64,000 nucleotides of DNA from Pelagimonas sp017744045 (lineage in GTDB: Bacteria > Pseudomonadota > Alphaproteobacteria > Rhodobacterales > Rhodobacteraceae): assembly GCF_017744045.1 (NCBI RefSeq), contig NZ_JAGHRD010000004.1. One strand, 5' to 3'. This document shows, piece after piece, positions 51,569 to 59,680 of this stretch (the first letter of the stretch is position 1; each line of letters begins with the position of its first letter). Both the position numbers and the translations under genes were made by a program. The notes beneath the pieces are model-generated. The model was given only the letters and a program-made list of their open reading frames with translations, did no database searches and was not told the origin of the DNA.

Positions 51569-51638
51569 CCCTTGGTTTCTCTGGGCCAAAAATATCCCGG
51601 GGAGTCCTGAGCCTGCTCAGGACGGGGCAGCGCCCCCT
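51569..51638. repeat. GC-rich hairpin repeat, copy 2
   Basis: Nearly identical to 2628-2698. The inner hairpin is GTCCTGAG / CTCAGGAC, where the other copy has GTCCCGAG / CTCGGGAC, a paired change that keeps the stem. It lies between aroA and trmB. Confidence 0.75.
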
Positions 51639-51644
51639 GCCCGG

Positions 51645-52358
51645 CTACCGTTTGCGGAATGTCATGTAATGGGGCACCCGTCCTTCGCGCAGGGCCTTTT
51701 GTTCGTAACGGGTGGAAATCCAGTCCTGCCAAGGCTCACGCCAATCCGACGGCCCTTCGGCCAGCCACTCAAACCCGGCCTTGGGCACCTCGATCATGGT
51801 TTGGCGCACGTAATCAGGGATATCCGTCGCAACACGGAACTCCGCGCCGGGTTTCAGCGCGCGTGCCAGTGGTTGCAGATATTCCGGCGTAACCGCGCGG
51901 CGGCGGTGATGGCGTTTCTTCGGCCAAGGATCGGGATAAAGCAGAAAAGCCTTGTCAATCGAGGCCTCGGGCAGCACGTCAAAAAGGTTGCGCACGTCAC
52001 CGGGATGCACCTTGATATTGCCCGCCTCGGCCTTGCGGATCTTACCCAGCAGCATCGCCACGCCGTTGATATAGGGCTCACAGCCAATAATGCCGACATC
52101 GGGGTTGTTGACCGCCTGATGCACCATATGCTCGCCACCGCCAAAGCCGATCTCCAGCCAAACCGGTTTGCCGCCAAACATCGCCTGCAGGCCCAGCGGG
52201 CTACGATCGGGGTTGTCCTCCCATTCAATCGCGCCCGGCGACAGGGCGGCGAGGTCCTCTTCGAGATAAGCCTCCTGCGACTGTTTCAGGGTCTTGCCTT
52301 TCACACGGCCATAGAAATTGCGCCAGGGGGCTTGCGGGTGTTTGTTCGACGTGGTCAT
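51645..52358 (-). CDS. trmB: tRNA (guanine-N7-)-methyltransferase
   Basis: 237-residue enzyme that methylates G46 of tRNA. The AdoMet loop is WLEIGFGGGEHM, followed by GCEPYINGVAMLL, and the catalytic LLYPDPWPKKRHHRRRAV segment is characteristic of TrmB. The N-terminal FYGRVKGK region is typical. The start MTTSNKHP is chosen; ten more codons upstream are open. It is separated from aroA by the GC-rich repeat. Confidence 0.96.
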   Translation of the reverse strand: MTTSNKHPQAPWRNFYGRVKGKTLKQSQEAYLEEDLAALSPGAIEWEDNPDRSPLGLQAMFGGKPVWLEIGFGGGEHMVHQAVNNPDVGIIGCEPYINGVAMLLGKIRKAEAGNIKVHPGDVRNLFDVLPEASIDKAFLLYPDPWPKKRHHRRRAVTPEYLQPLARALKPGAEFRVATDIPDYVRQTMIEVPKAGFEWLAEGPSDWREPWQDWISTRYEQKALREGRVPHYMTFRKR

Positions 52359-52420
52359 GGGCGCGCTTTTACCAGAGCGCGCGGGCAAGACAATGATTGA
52401 AAACCCTGCCAGCGCGCCTG

Positions 52421-52711
52421 TCAGGCCTCTGGCGGGCCATCCGGCCAGAATAGCGCGGTCTTTTGCACCCCCTGTTCACGCAAAGGGGCCAAATCCTGCA
52501 AGCGTTGATCCTGTCGATAGGCCGTGAACTCTGCCGGGCTGGGAAAGGTCAGATGATGGATTTCATCCGGCCCCTCTGCGCCTTCCGGGATCTCAACGGT
52601 GAATTCCGCCCCATATCCGCGCATGATCTCCATCGCCTGATCTTCAAACTGACGAAAGGCGCGCCCTGCGCCGGGGGTTTGCCAAAGATGAACGGTGACG
52701 CGAAAAACCAT
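52421..52711 (-). CDS. Dimeric alpha/beta-barrel (DUF1330-like) protein
   Basis: 96-residue protein. VFRVTVHLWQTPGAGRAFRQFE and DEIHHLTFPSPAEFTAYRQD, each read here as part of a ferredoxin-like repeat, suggest the DUF1330/antibiotic-biosynthesis-monooxygenase fold. Activity unknown. It lies four bases downstream of the LysR gene, so it is in the same transcript. A true DUF1330 gene lies divergent on the other side of LysR. Confidence 0.7.
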   Translation of the reverse strand: MVFRVTVHLWQTPGAGRAFRQFEDQAMEIMRGYGAEFTVEIPEGAEGPDEIHHLTFPSPAEFTAYRQDQRLQDLAPLREQGVQKTALFWPDGPPEA

Positions 52712-52715
52712 GTGA

Positions 52716-53597
52716 CTATCCCACAAAATCAGACCGATGCGCCTTGATATAGGGCACCAGAATGTCGCGAAAAGCCCGCACCCGTGCCGAAGGCCAGACA
52801 TCGGGATGGGCGACCAGCCAAATATCTGCATAGGGCTGCGGAGGCAGGATCGGCACCTGCACGAGACCGGGCAAAGCACGGCCCAGAAACATCGGCATAC
52901 GCGCGATCCCTAAACCAGCCTGCGCCGCCCCGGCCATGACCACCATATCGTCGAAATGATATTGGATGCGCGAGCCCGGCGCGGTTTGCATCACCTGATC
53001 CGGCAGAGTCTTGTGCGTGACATAGGCCACCCAATCTAGCGGTGCCTTCGGGTCGGCCGCAAAGCGATCCGCCCAGGTTTGCGTCGCGAAAGAGGCGGTT
53101 TCCTGTTCTGCCAGCCGCAACCCGGTGAGATTGTCACCGGGAGCACGGCTGATGCGAAAGGCCAGATCTGCTTCGCGCCGGTCCAGATCCAGCAAGGTAT
53201 TGGTGCCTTTGACCTCCAGCTCAACCTCGGGATGGGCCTGACGAAAGGCCTGCAAGACCGGGCAAAGCACATGGGCGATCATCAATTGCGGTGCCGTGAT
53301 GGTGAGCTTGCCGGTCAAGGCCTGATCCTGCCCGGTCAGCGCGCGCATCATAGCGTGCTGCGCGCTTTGCATATCAGCGGCGTGATGGGCCATGGTCAGC
53401 CCCGCCTCGGTCGGAAGATACCCATCGCCGGAGCGCACAAATAGCGCCTGCCCGGTCGCGGCCTCGATCCGTGAAACGCGGCGGGCGACGGTGGTGTAGC
53501 TGATGCCCAGCTCGCCCGAGGCGGCGGCCAAAGAGCCGCGCTGCACCAGAACCAGCACGGTTTCCAGATCGTCCCAATGTGTCTTTGTCTGCACCAT
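52716..53597 (-). CDS. LysR-family transcriptional regulator
   Basis: 293-residue LysR-type regulator. Helix-turn-helix: VQRGSLAAASGELGISYTTVAR with RVSRIEAATG after it. The ligand domain runs from about 90 to the end (LTGKLTITAPQLMIAHVLCPV, GLGIARMP). It usually controls the divergent gene, here the DUF1330 gene starting 105 bases away, and may include the coupled downstream gene in its unit. Confidence 0.92.
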   Translation of the reverse strand: MVQTKTHWDDLETVLVLVQRGSLAAASGELGISYTTVARRVSRIEAATGQALFVRSGDGYLPTEAGLTMAHHAADMQSAQHAMMRALTGQDQALTGKLTITAPQLMIAHVLCPVLQAFRQAHPEVELEVKGTNTLLDLDRREADLAFRISRAPGDNLTGLRLAEQETASFATQTWADRFAADPKAPLDWVAYVTHKTLPDQVMQTAPGSRIQYHFDDMVVMAGAAQAGLGIARMPMFLGRALPGLVQVPILPPQPYADIWLVAHPDVWPSARVRAFRDILVPYIKAHRSDFVG

Positions 53598-53701
53598 ACA
53601 TGCGTTTTCGCATGTAGACGCTGCAAAAGCACTCGTTTTCGCGCATAACCGTGGCGATTACCTCTGGGCCATCAGAAAATGATCACCTCAAGGAGCCCAT
53701 T

Positions 53702-53983
53702 ATGATCTACGCCTATGTTCAAATCACCGTCACAGACACCGCATCATTTGCCGCCTATGCAGAAAAAGCCGGGGCAGCTTTGGCCAAATACGGGGCCAAG
53801 CCTGCGGCCATGAGCACTGAGCCAACCAAGTTGGAAGGGAGTGAACCTGCGCCGGGGCGTGCGGTGTTGCTGTCTTTCCCGGATCGCGATGCCGCTTTGG
53901 GCTGGATCAACGACCCGGACCTGGCCGAGATACACGCGCTGCGCCGTGCCTCTGGCCCCTGTGAGATTACCTTGATTGGCTAG
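53702..53983 (+). CDS. DUF1330 family protein
   Basis: 93-residue single-domain DUF1330 protein: MIYAYVQITVTDTASFAAY at the start, LEGSEPAPGRAVLLSFPDRD with the conserved ExP region, and LAEIHALRRASGPCEITLI at the end. Predicted dimeric ferredoxin-like barrel of unknown activity. AAGGAG lies upstream of the ATG. It is divergent from the LysR gene and followed by a hairpin terminator. Confidence 0.88.
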   Translation: MIYAYVQITVTDTASFAAYAEKAGAALAKYGAKPAAMSTEPTKLEGSEPAPGRAVLLSFPDRDAALGWINDPDLAEIHALRRASGPCEITLIG

Positions 53984-53998
53984 ACCCAACCAAAGAAA

Positions 53999-54026
53999 GG
54001 GGCGCAGGCCTCGCGACCTGCGCCCC
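53999..54026 (+). terminator. GC-rich hairpin terminator
   Basis: GGGGCGCAGG and CCTGCGCCCC form a perfect ten-bp stem with an eight-base loop after the DUF1330 gene. The paired palindromes follow directly instead of a T-run. Confidence 0.65.
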
Positions 54027-54071
54027 AAATTCCGTCGACGGAATTTGCAAAACTTTTAGATAAAAGTTTTG
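54026..54071. repeat. Paired tandem palindromes, site 3
   Basis: The common palindrome with arm CAAATTCCGTC (54026-54047) is followed by an inverted repeat with arms CAAAACTTTT / AAAAGTTTTG and a four-base loop (54048-54071). The second ends exactly at the metK stop codon and can serve as the metK terminator. Confidence 0.85.
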
Positions 54072-55250
54072 TTACACCGCCTTTTTCAAAGCGTCGACCA
54101 GATCCGTGCGCTCCCAGCTAAAGCCGCCATCGGCTTCTGGGTCGCGACCAAAGTGGCCATAGGCTGCAGTGCGCTGGTAGATCGGCTTGTTCAGCTCAAG
54201 ATGGGTGCGGATGCCGCGCGGGGTCAGGTCGATGACCTGCGGGATCGCCGCTTCGATGTCACGCGCCTCAACCTGGCCGGTGCCGTGGGTGTCGACATAG
54301 ATCGACAGTGGCTTGGCCACGCCAATCGCATAGGACAGCTGAACGGTGCAACGATCCGCCATGCCAGCGGCGACAACGTTTTTCGCCAGGTAGCGCGACA
54401 CATAGGCGGCCGAGCGGTCAACCTTGGTCGGATCTTTGCCCGAGAACGCGCCGCCACCATGCGGAGCCGCGCCGCCATAGGTGTCAACGATGATCTTGCG
54501 ACCCGTCAGGCCGGCATCGCCATCCGGGCCACCAATTACGAACTTACCGGTCGGGTTCACGTGCCATTCGGTGGCATCGGTCAGCCAGCCATCCGGCAGA
54601 ACTTCGGTGATGTAGGGCGCAACGATAGCCTGAATGTCAGCGGAGCTCAGGGATTCATCCAGGTGCTGGGTCGACAAAACGACAGAGGAAACGCCAACCG
54701 GCTTGCCGCCTTCGTAAACCACCGAAAGCTGCGATTTGGCATCCGGGCCCAGCGCAGGCTCGGAGCCATCTTTGCGCACTTCGGCCAGACGACGCAGAAT
54801 CGCGTGGCTATACTGGATCGGCGCAGGCATCAGAGCCGGGGTTTCGTTGGTTGCGTAACCAAACATGATACCCTGGTCACCGGCACCTTCATCACCCTGC
54901 TCGCCGGTCACACCCTGCGCGATATGCGCGGATTGCTCGTGCAGCAGGTTGGTGACTTCGACGGTTTCGTGGTGGAACTTATCCTGCTCGTAGCCGATAT
55001 CCTTGATACAGGCGCGGGCGATCTCGTCGATCTTGCCCATATAGTCGTGCAGCTTTTCCTGATCGGTCAGCCCAACTTCACCGCCAATAACAACGCGGTT
55101 TGTGGTGGCGAAAGTTTCGCAGGCAACGCGGGCCAGCGGATCTTCGGCCAGAAATGCATCCAGGACTGCATCAGAAATACGGTCGCAGACCTTATCAGGA
55201 TGGCCTTCGGACACGGATTCCGAAGTAAAAGTGTAATTCTGTCGGGACAT
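54072..55250 (-). CDS. metK: S-adenosylmethionine synthase
   Basis: 392-residue enzyme making AdoMet from methionine and ATP. SESVSEGHPDKVCDRISDAVLD, GEQGAGDQGIMFGYA-like (here GAGDQGIMFGYATNE) and GGGAFSGKDPTKVDRSAAY are the signature motifs. Magnesium and potassium sites are conserved. The start is MSRQNYTFT, preceded by GGAGC, part of the SAM/SAH riboswitch. End products therefore feed back on its own translation. Confidence 0.97.
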   Translation of the reverse strand: MSRQNYTFTSESVSEGHPDKVCDRISDAVLDAFLAEDPLARVACETFATTNRVVIGGEVGLTDQEKLHDYMGKIDEIARACIKDIGYEQDKFHHETVEVTNLLHEQSAHIAQGVTGEQGDEGAGDQGIMFGYATNETPALMPAPIQYSHAILRRLAEVRKDGSEPALGPDAKSQLSVVYEGGKPVGVSSVVLSTQHLDESLSSADIQAIVAPYITEVLPDGWLTDATEWHVNPTGKFVIGGPDGDAGLTGRKIIVDTYGGAAPHGGGAFSGKDPTKVDRSAAYVSRYLAKNVVAAGMADRCTVQLSYAIGVAKPLSIYVDTHGTGQVEARDIEAAIPQVIDLTPRGIRTHLELNKPIYQRTAAYGHFGRDPEADGGFSWERTDLVDALKKAV

Positions 55251-55251
55251 G

Positions 55252-55302
55252 TTTGCTCCATTTAAAATGACACCGCCACGTCAGGAAGCCGTTGTGGCGG
55301 GG
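55252..55302 (-). ncRNA. SAM/SAH riboswitch in the metK leader
   Basis: Read leftward, the leader has the stem CCGCCAC ... GTGGCGG, whose loop reads AACGGCTTCCTGAC, followed by AATGGAGCAAAC and the ATG. This matches the H-type pseudoknot of the SAM/SAH riboswitch class (loop AACGGCUUCCUG.CG, 3' segment GGAGCA), whose known examples lie before metK in Rhodobacterales. The 3' segment contains the ribosome site (GGAG), so ligand binding hides it and lowers translation. Confidence 0.92.
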
Positions 55303-55340
55303 TATATGCCTATTGCCCGTAGGCCCGGATGAGCAGAAGG

Positions 55341-56864
55341 TCAATCGGAAACGCGCCGCCCGGTCCAGAAAAGGCACAAACACCCCAGAACCAGCACCAG
55401 AAAGATCGGGAAATCGCCAAAACGCGAATAAAGCGTCACGCGAAGGGGCGGCGGCAGGGGGGAGTCGACCTTGCCTGCGACGCCAAGGTCAAGATCAACC
55501 AAAATGCGCCCTGCCCCGTCAATGACGGCAGAGACTCCGGTATTGGCCGATCGCAGCATCGGCAGCCCCTGTTCAATGGCTCGCACACGCGCCTGGGCAA
55601 GGTGCTGATAAGGGCCAGACCATTTACCAAACCACGCATCATTGGTGATCTGCAACAGAAAGTCCGGGCGCGACGGGCTGCGATAGACATCCTGAGGAAA
55701 CACCGCCTCGTAACAGATCAGCGGCAGGGCGCGGCCAAGCGCACCGAGGTCCAAAAGCTCAGGCCCCGGTCCGGGGGTGTAGCCGCCATCGGCGCGGGCG
55801 GCCAATCCGGCGATGTTCCAGCGCCGAAAGATCGCCGCGGCAGGCATGTATTCGCCAAAGGGAACGAGGTGATGCTTGTCATAGATCTGCGCCAGTGCAC
55901 CCGTGCCGTCGAGCAAGATCAGCGAGTTGAAATAGGTGCCAGCGCTGCCCCGCTGAATGCCCGCCACCAGTTGCGCCCCTTGGGCTGACAGGGTCATAAG
56001 GCGGCGCGCGTCTTCGGAGCGTTCCAGCATCACCGGAACAGCGGTTTCCGGCCAGACAATCAGATCGGGTTTGCTTTGATTTGGCTCGGGCGCGGCTTCG
56101 CTCAGGGAAAGTTGGCGGTCAAAGAACATTTTGACAAACCGCGGATCCCATTTCTCGTGCTGCGGCGCGTTGGGTTGGATCAGGCGCACAGAGGGGCGGT
56201 CGGATAGGTCTTGTAATGGCGGCATTAACCATGTTCCGCCAAGAAAGAGCGTCGCAAGCAGTGTGATGGCCGCAATGCTTGGGCGCGTGTTGGGCCGTTT
56301 GGTCATCAGACCCGCCGTCGCACAAGCGGCAAAGATCAAGGTCACAAGGGTCATACCATGTGGACCAATGACCGAAGCAAGCTGGATCGGGCTGACCGAG
56401 GTCCAGATATAGCCCAGCAGCGCCCAGGGAAAGCCGGTGAACACATAGGCGCGGGCAAATTCGGCAGCGGCCCAGAGGAAAACCAGCGCCGCCAAAGGAT
56501 AGCGGCTTTGATGGGCCGCGCCCCAAAAGGCCAGCCCCCAGAACAGCGCCAGCCCCCCGGCCATGCCAAATAGAGCAAAGGGGGCCATCCAACCGGTGAC
56601 GGCGGCGTCAACCATGAAGGGCTCGACGATCCAGCCAAGCGAGACGCCAAAATAGCCCAGCCCCACGCCCCAGCCTGTGCCGACGGCATAAAGCCCCTTG
56701 GGGGCTGAGGCAAAAAGCCAGAAAGCGGCAATCAGCCCCGCCAGGCCGAGATACCAAAGATCGTAAGGGGCCAGCCCCAGCGCCATGATCGCGCCGCAGA
56801 CAATCGCCAATGGCAGGCGCAGCCAGCGGATCAGAGGTGGCGCAACCGCCTGATCAGCCAACAT
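55341..56864 (-). CDS. lnt: Apolipoprotein N-acyltransferase
   Basis: 507-residue inner-membrane enzyme that adds the third acyl chain to lipoproteins. About six to eight N-terminal spans precede a carbon-nitrogen hydrolase domain with the catalytic glutamate in WPETAVPVM, lysine in YDKHHLVPFGEYMP and cysteine in ICYEAVFP. Several lipoproteins in this window would be substrates. The start MLADQAVAPP overlaps the corC end by 11 bases; codons upstream belong to corC in another frame. Confidence 0.95.
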   Translation of the reverse strand: MLADQAVAPPLIRWLRLPLAIVCGAIMALGLAPYDLWYLGLAGLIAAFWLFASAPKGLYAVGTGWGVGLGYFGVSLGWIVEPFMVDAAVTGWMAPFALFGMAGGLALFWGLAFWGAAHQSRYPLAALVFLWAAAEFARAYVFTGFPWALLGYIWTSVSPIQLASVIGPHGMTLVTLIFAACATAGLMTKRPNTRPSIAAITLLATLFLGGTWLMPPLQDLSDRPSVRLIQPNAPQHEKWDPRFVKMFFDRQLSLSEAAPEPNQSKPDLIVWPETAVPVMLERSEDARRLMTLSAQGAQLVAGIQRGSAGTYFNSLILLDGTGALAQIYDKHHLVPFGEYMPAAAIFRRWNIAGLAARADGGYTPGPGPELLDLGALGRALPLICYEAVFPQDVYRSPSRPDFLLQITNDAWFGKWSGPYQHLAQARVRAIEQGLPMLRSANTGVSAVIDGAGRILVDLDLGVAGKVDSPLPPPLRVTLYSRFGDFPIFLVLVLGCLCLFWTGRRVSD

Positions 56865-57828
56865 GAGCACTGCCTGAGCGGGGTGCGAGGGCGGCAACCT
56901 TGGCCTTGGGCGCACCGGGTAGGCGCACACGCAGCCGTTTGATGCGGCGGGGATCGGCATCCACGACCTCAAAATCGACACCGGCAGGATGGGGCACAAT
57001 CTCGCCTCGTGTCGGCACGTGCCCCGCCAGCATAAAGACCAGACCACCCAGGGTATCGATCTCTTCGGCGTCGATCTCTTCATCATCGGTCAGGGTTATG
57101 CCCAGCTCGGCCTCGAAATCCTCAAGCGGGGTTTTCGACAGGGCGAGATAACTGCCCTGGCTTTCCTTGGTCCAGAACTGCCCCTCATCGGTGTCGTGTT
57201 CATCCTCGATCTCACCGATGACCTGCTCGATCAGATCCTCAATGGTCACCAGCCCGTCGACACCGCCATATTCATCAATCACCAGCGCCATATGCCGCCG
57301 TTCGGTTTGCATCTTGGAGAGCAGCACACCGATGGGCATGGAGGGGGGGACAAAGAGCAAGGGGCGCAGCATCTTTTGCAGATCAAAATCACCGCCCGCG
57401 CCGTTGAAGCCCTGGCTGAGTGCAAAATCCTTGAGATGGGCCATGCCGACCGGTGTGTCGAGAGTGCCGTCATAGACCGGCAAACGCGTCAGCCCGGATT
57501 CGCGAAACACGCTAACCAGTTCATCCTTGTCGATGGTGTTTTGCACAGCAACGATTTCCGCCTTGGGAATCGCCACATCCTCAACCCGCATCCGCGAAAG
57601 GTTGCCAAGGCCAAGCCCCTGTTGCGGCGCGATGCTGCGCGGTGTTTCCACCGGCTGCGATTGCGGCGCGTCCTGTGCATGTGGTGAAAGCCAACCAAAG
57701 AGCCGGGTCCAAAGCCCCGTTTGCGCCTTGATCCCGTTTTCCTGCCCACCCTTCGCCGGGGAGCCGTTCATTTGTGTCATCTGACGCGCGCTTTGCGCTG
57801 CGTTAGACGATCCGTCTATATCGCCCAT
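56854..57828 (-). CDS. CorC/HlyC-type CBS-domain transporter-associated protein
   Basis: 324-residue protein. Two CBS domains (about 80-200, with PLLFVPPSMPIGVLLSKMQ and GGVDGLVTIEDLIEQVIGEI) are followed by a CorC_HlyC domain (LGGLVFMLAGHVPTRGEIV). Members assist magnesium/cobalt efflux or envelope function. The start MGDIDGSSN is chosen on weak ribosome-site evidence. It lies 13 bases after ybeY and overlaps lnt, in the conserved ybeY-corC-lnt order. Confidence 0.92.
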   Translation of the reverse strand: MGDIDGSSNAAQSARQMTQMNGSPAKGGQENGIKAQTGLWTRLFGWLSPHAQDAPQSQPVETPRSIAPQQGLGLGNLSRMRVEDVAIPKAEIVAVQNTIDKDELVSVFRESGLTRLPVYDGTLDTPVGMAHLKDFALSQGFNGAGGDFDLQKMLRPLLFVPPSMPIGVLLSKMQTERRHMALVIDEYGGVDGLVTIEDLIEQVIGEIEDEHDTDEGQFWTKESQGSYLALSKTPLEDFEAELGITLTDDEEIDAEEIDTLGGLVFMLAGHVPTRGEIVPHPAGVDFEVVDADPRRIKRLRVRLPGAPKAKVAALAPRSGSAHVG

Positions 57829-57841
57829 AAATCCGTACCAG

Positions 57842-58348
57842 TCATAGGCCGTTTGGCCCGGTATCCTCTTTATATGGGTCGGGCAGGCCGAGCTTGCCAA
57901 GTATTTCCACCTCTAACTGTTCCATAAGCGTGGCATCTTCGTCACGGATATGATCATACCCCAAAAGATGTAACACCCCGTGAACAATCAGGTGAATGAC
58001 ATGATCGGCCATGGGTTTGCCCTGTTCCGCCGCCTCACGTTGGCAGGTTTCATAGGCAATGGCGATATCCCCCAGCTCTTCGGCCTCTGGTTCCAGCGGT
58101 TTCCCGCCGGGGGTTTCGGCCGAAAGGTCTTCGAACGGCCAGGACAGCACATTGGTGGCGCGCGGTTTGTCGCGAAAATCGCCGTTAAGTGTGGTGATGC
58201 GGGCATCGTCACAGCCCATGAGCACAATTTCATGTGCCTCGGGGTCAAGGTCCAGATGCCGCAAGGTGACGGTGGCAGCCTGATCGGCCAAGGGTTCGAG
58301 ATTGAACGCCTGCCAGCGCGGGTCTTCGATGACGGTGTCAGTAAGCAA
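57842..58348 (-). CDS. ybeY: Endoribonuclease YbeY
   Basis: 168-residue zinc-dependent endoribonuclease used in 16S rRNA 3' maturation and ribosome quality control. The metal motif HLIVHGVLHLLGYDH (H-x3-H-x5-H type) is complete. TNVLSWPFEDLS and GDIAIAYETC are the other conserved blocks. The start is a TTG (LLTDTVIE read as M); no better in-frame start is present. Part of the phoH-ybeY-corC-lnt run. Confidence 0.95.
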   Translation of the reverse strand: MLTDTVIEDPRWQAFNLEPLADQAATVTLRHLDLDPEAHEIVLMGCDDARITTLNGDFRDKPRATNVLSWPFEDLSAETPGGKPLEPEAEELGDIAIAYETCQREAAEQGKPMADHVIHLIVHGVLHLLGYDHIRDEDATLMEQLEVEILGKLGLPDPYKEDTGPNGL

Positions 58349-58363
58349 AGTTATGCACCGGGG

Positions 58364-58406
58364 GCCAGCCCCCGGACCCCCGGAATATTTGAACCAAGAA
58401 GAAACC
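58364..58406. repeat. GGAATATTT repeat, degenerate copy
   Basis: GGGGGCCAGCCCCCGG hairpin, CCCCCGGAATATTTGAACC and AAGAAGAAACC. Same order as the repeat at 31689-31748. Lies just upstream of the ybeY start on the other strand. Confidence 0.55.
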
Positions 58407-58408
58407 CT

Positions 58409-58512
58409 TAAAGCGTTTCGATTTTAACCCAAAGCATCAAGTATTACTAAACGCGTTGAAACCGTTGGTTTCAGGCAGCGTTACGTGATGCCTGTTTTAT
58501 CGAGAACGCTCT
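58409..58512. repeat. Structured intergenic element between phoH and ybeY
   Basis: About 104 bases. Its ends TAAAGCGTTTCGATTTTAAC and GTTTTATCGAGAACGCTCT are imperfect inverted repeats. Inside are two hairpins, TGAAACC-GTT-GGTTTCA and AGGCA ... TGCCT. The right end includes the phoH stop codon. It looks like a small palindromic repeat of the MITE type; only one copy is in the window. Confidence 0.55.
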
Positions 58513-59485
58513 AGGTTTTCACTTCGTCTTTCTCATAGGCTTCGATGATCGCGGCGACAAGCGGATGGCGGACCACGTCTTTGCCGGTAAAATAGTTGAA
58601 GGAGATGCCGGGGATGTGATCCAGCAGACGTTCCGCATCAGCCAGGCCCGAGGGCATGCCGCGCGGCAGATCGATCTGGGTGCGGTCACCGGTGATCACC
58701 ATCCGAGAACCTTCGCCGAGACGGGTCAGGAACATCTTCATCTGCATGGTGGTGGCGTTTTGCGCCTCGTCCAGAACCACAAAGGCATTGGACAGGGTGC
58801 GGCCGCGCATAAAGGCGAGCGGGGCGATTTCGATCACTTTTTCCTCGATCATCTTGCCAAGCTGCTTGCCCGGCAGGAAATCATTCAGCGCGTCATAGAG
58901 CGGCTGCATATAGGGATCGACCTTGTCTTTCATGTCACCGGGCAGATAGCCGAGCTTTTCACCCGCTTCGACCGCTGGACGCGACAAGATGATTTTATCC
59001 ACGGCACCGGTGATCAGCATGTTCACACCCACGGCGACGGCAAGATAGGTCTTGCCCGTGCCCGCCGGGCCAATGCCAAAGGCCAGCTCGTTTTCAAACA
59101 GGCTGGTGACATAGGCCTTTTGCGCATCTGTGCGCGGCTCGACCAGCTTTTTGCGGGTTTTGATCTCGACTTTGCCGCTGGTGAACATTTCAAGCTGATC
59201 ATCGGGGGGGAGATCATCCGCCATGCGGAATTCTCGGTCGATATCGCTATGACCCACTTCGCGCCCGTGTTCGAGACGTTCATAGAGCGAGCGCAGCACC
59301 TCGGTCGCCTCGGCCTGGGCCTCGGGCGCGCCGTGAATGGCAAGCTGATTGCCCCGGCGCAGAATCTGCACGCCGGTGCGGGCCTCGATATCGGTAAGGT
59401 TGCGGTCATATTCACCGCACAAATCAATCAGCAAGCGATTGTCAGGAAATTCCAGAACGGCTTCGGTCAAAGGGCCAGTTGTCAC
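58511..59485 (-). CDS. phoH: PhoH-family ATPase
   Basis: 324-residue PhoH-like protein. A KH-like N-terminal part (LTDIEARTGVQILRRGNQLAI) precedes the ATPase domain with Walker A GIGPAGTGKTYLA and Walker B FVVLDEAQNAT. Often linked to RNA processing with YbeY, which follows here. The start is a GTG at 59485 with AGGAGA five bases before it. A 12-bp tandem repeat covers this ribosome site. Confidence 0.94.
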   Translation of the reverse strand: MTTGPLTEAVLEFPDNRLLIDLCGEYDRNLTDIEARTGVQILRRGNQLAIHGAPEAQAEATEVLRSLYERLEHGREVGHSDIDREFRMADDLPPDDQLEMFTSGKVEIKTRKKLVEPRTDAQKAYVTSLFENELAFGIGPAGTGKTYLAVAVGVNMLITGAVDKIILSRPAVEAGEKLGYLPGDMKDKVDPYMQPLYDALNDFLPGKQLGKMIEEKVIEIAPLAFMRGRTLSNAFVVLDEAQNATTMQMKMFLTRLGEGSRMVITGDRTQIDLPRGMPSGLADAERLLDHIPGISFNYFTGKDVVRHPLVAAIIEAYEKDEVKT

Positions 59486-59486
59486 G

Positions 59487-59522
59487 CATGTCTCCTGCCA
59501 TGTTTCAGGCCATGTCTCAGGT
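59487..59522. repeat. Three 12-bp tandem repeats in the phoH leader
   Basis: CATGTCTCCTGC, CATGTTTCAGGC and CATGTCTCAGGT in tandem. On the phoH strand each unit ends in (G/A)A(G/A)ACATG, and the one nearest the gene supplies the ribosome site AGGAGA. The frame through the repeat is open, so copy number would also change any upstream-initiated N-terminus by four residues per unit. Confidence 0.7.
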
Positions 59523-59618
59523 GCCAAAATACATAGATATGGTGCCAAGGCGCGCGGGGATGCGCAAGTGTCGTGTTGAAAATCTCTGGGGATAAGTTTG
59601 TTTGCGCGAAAAATGGTC

Positions 59619-59660
59619 AAAAGAAAACCGGCCACACGCTGGGTGCAGCCGGTCTTTTGA
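59619..59660 (-). terminator. Terminator after the lipoprotein/OmpA pair
   Basis: Read leftward: GACCGGC, a 15-base loop, GCCGGTTTTCTTTT. It lies about 20 bases after the lipoprotein stop and separates this pair from phoH. Confidence 0.8.
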
Positions 59661-59680
59661 AACCACTATTTACAGGTACT

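Noticed and set aside
54069..55265. Rightward frame (398 codons) across metK
   Set aside because: Antisense of metK.
55252..55302. SAM-II or SAM-V riboswitch before metK
   Set aside because: The loop AACGGCTTCCTGAC and GGAGCA 3' strand fit the SAM/SAH class instead.
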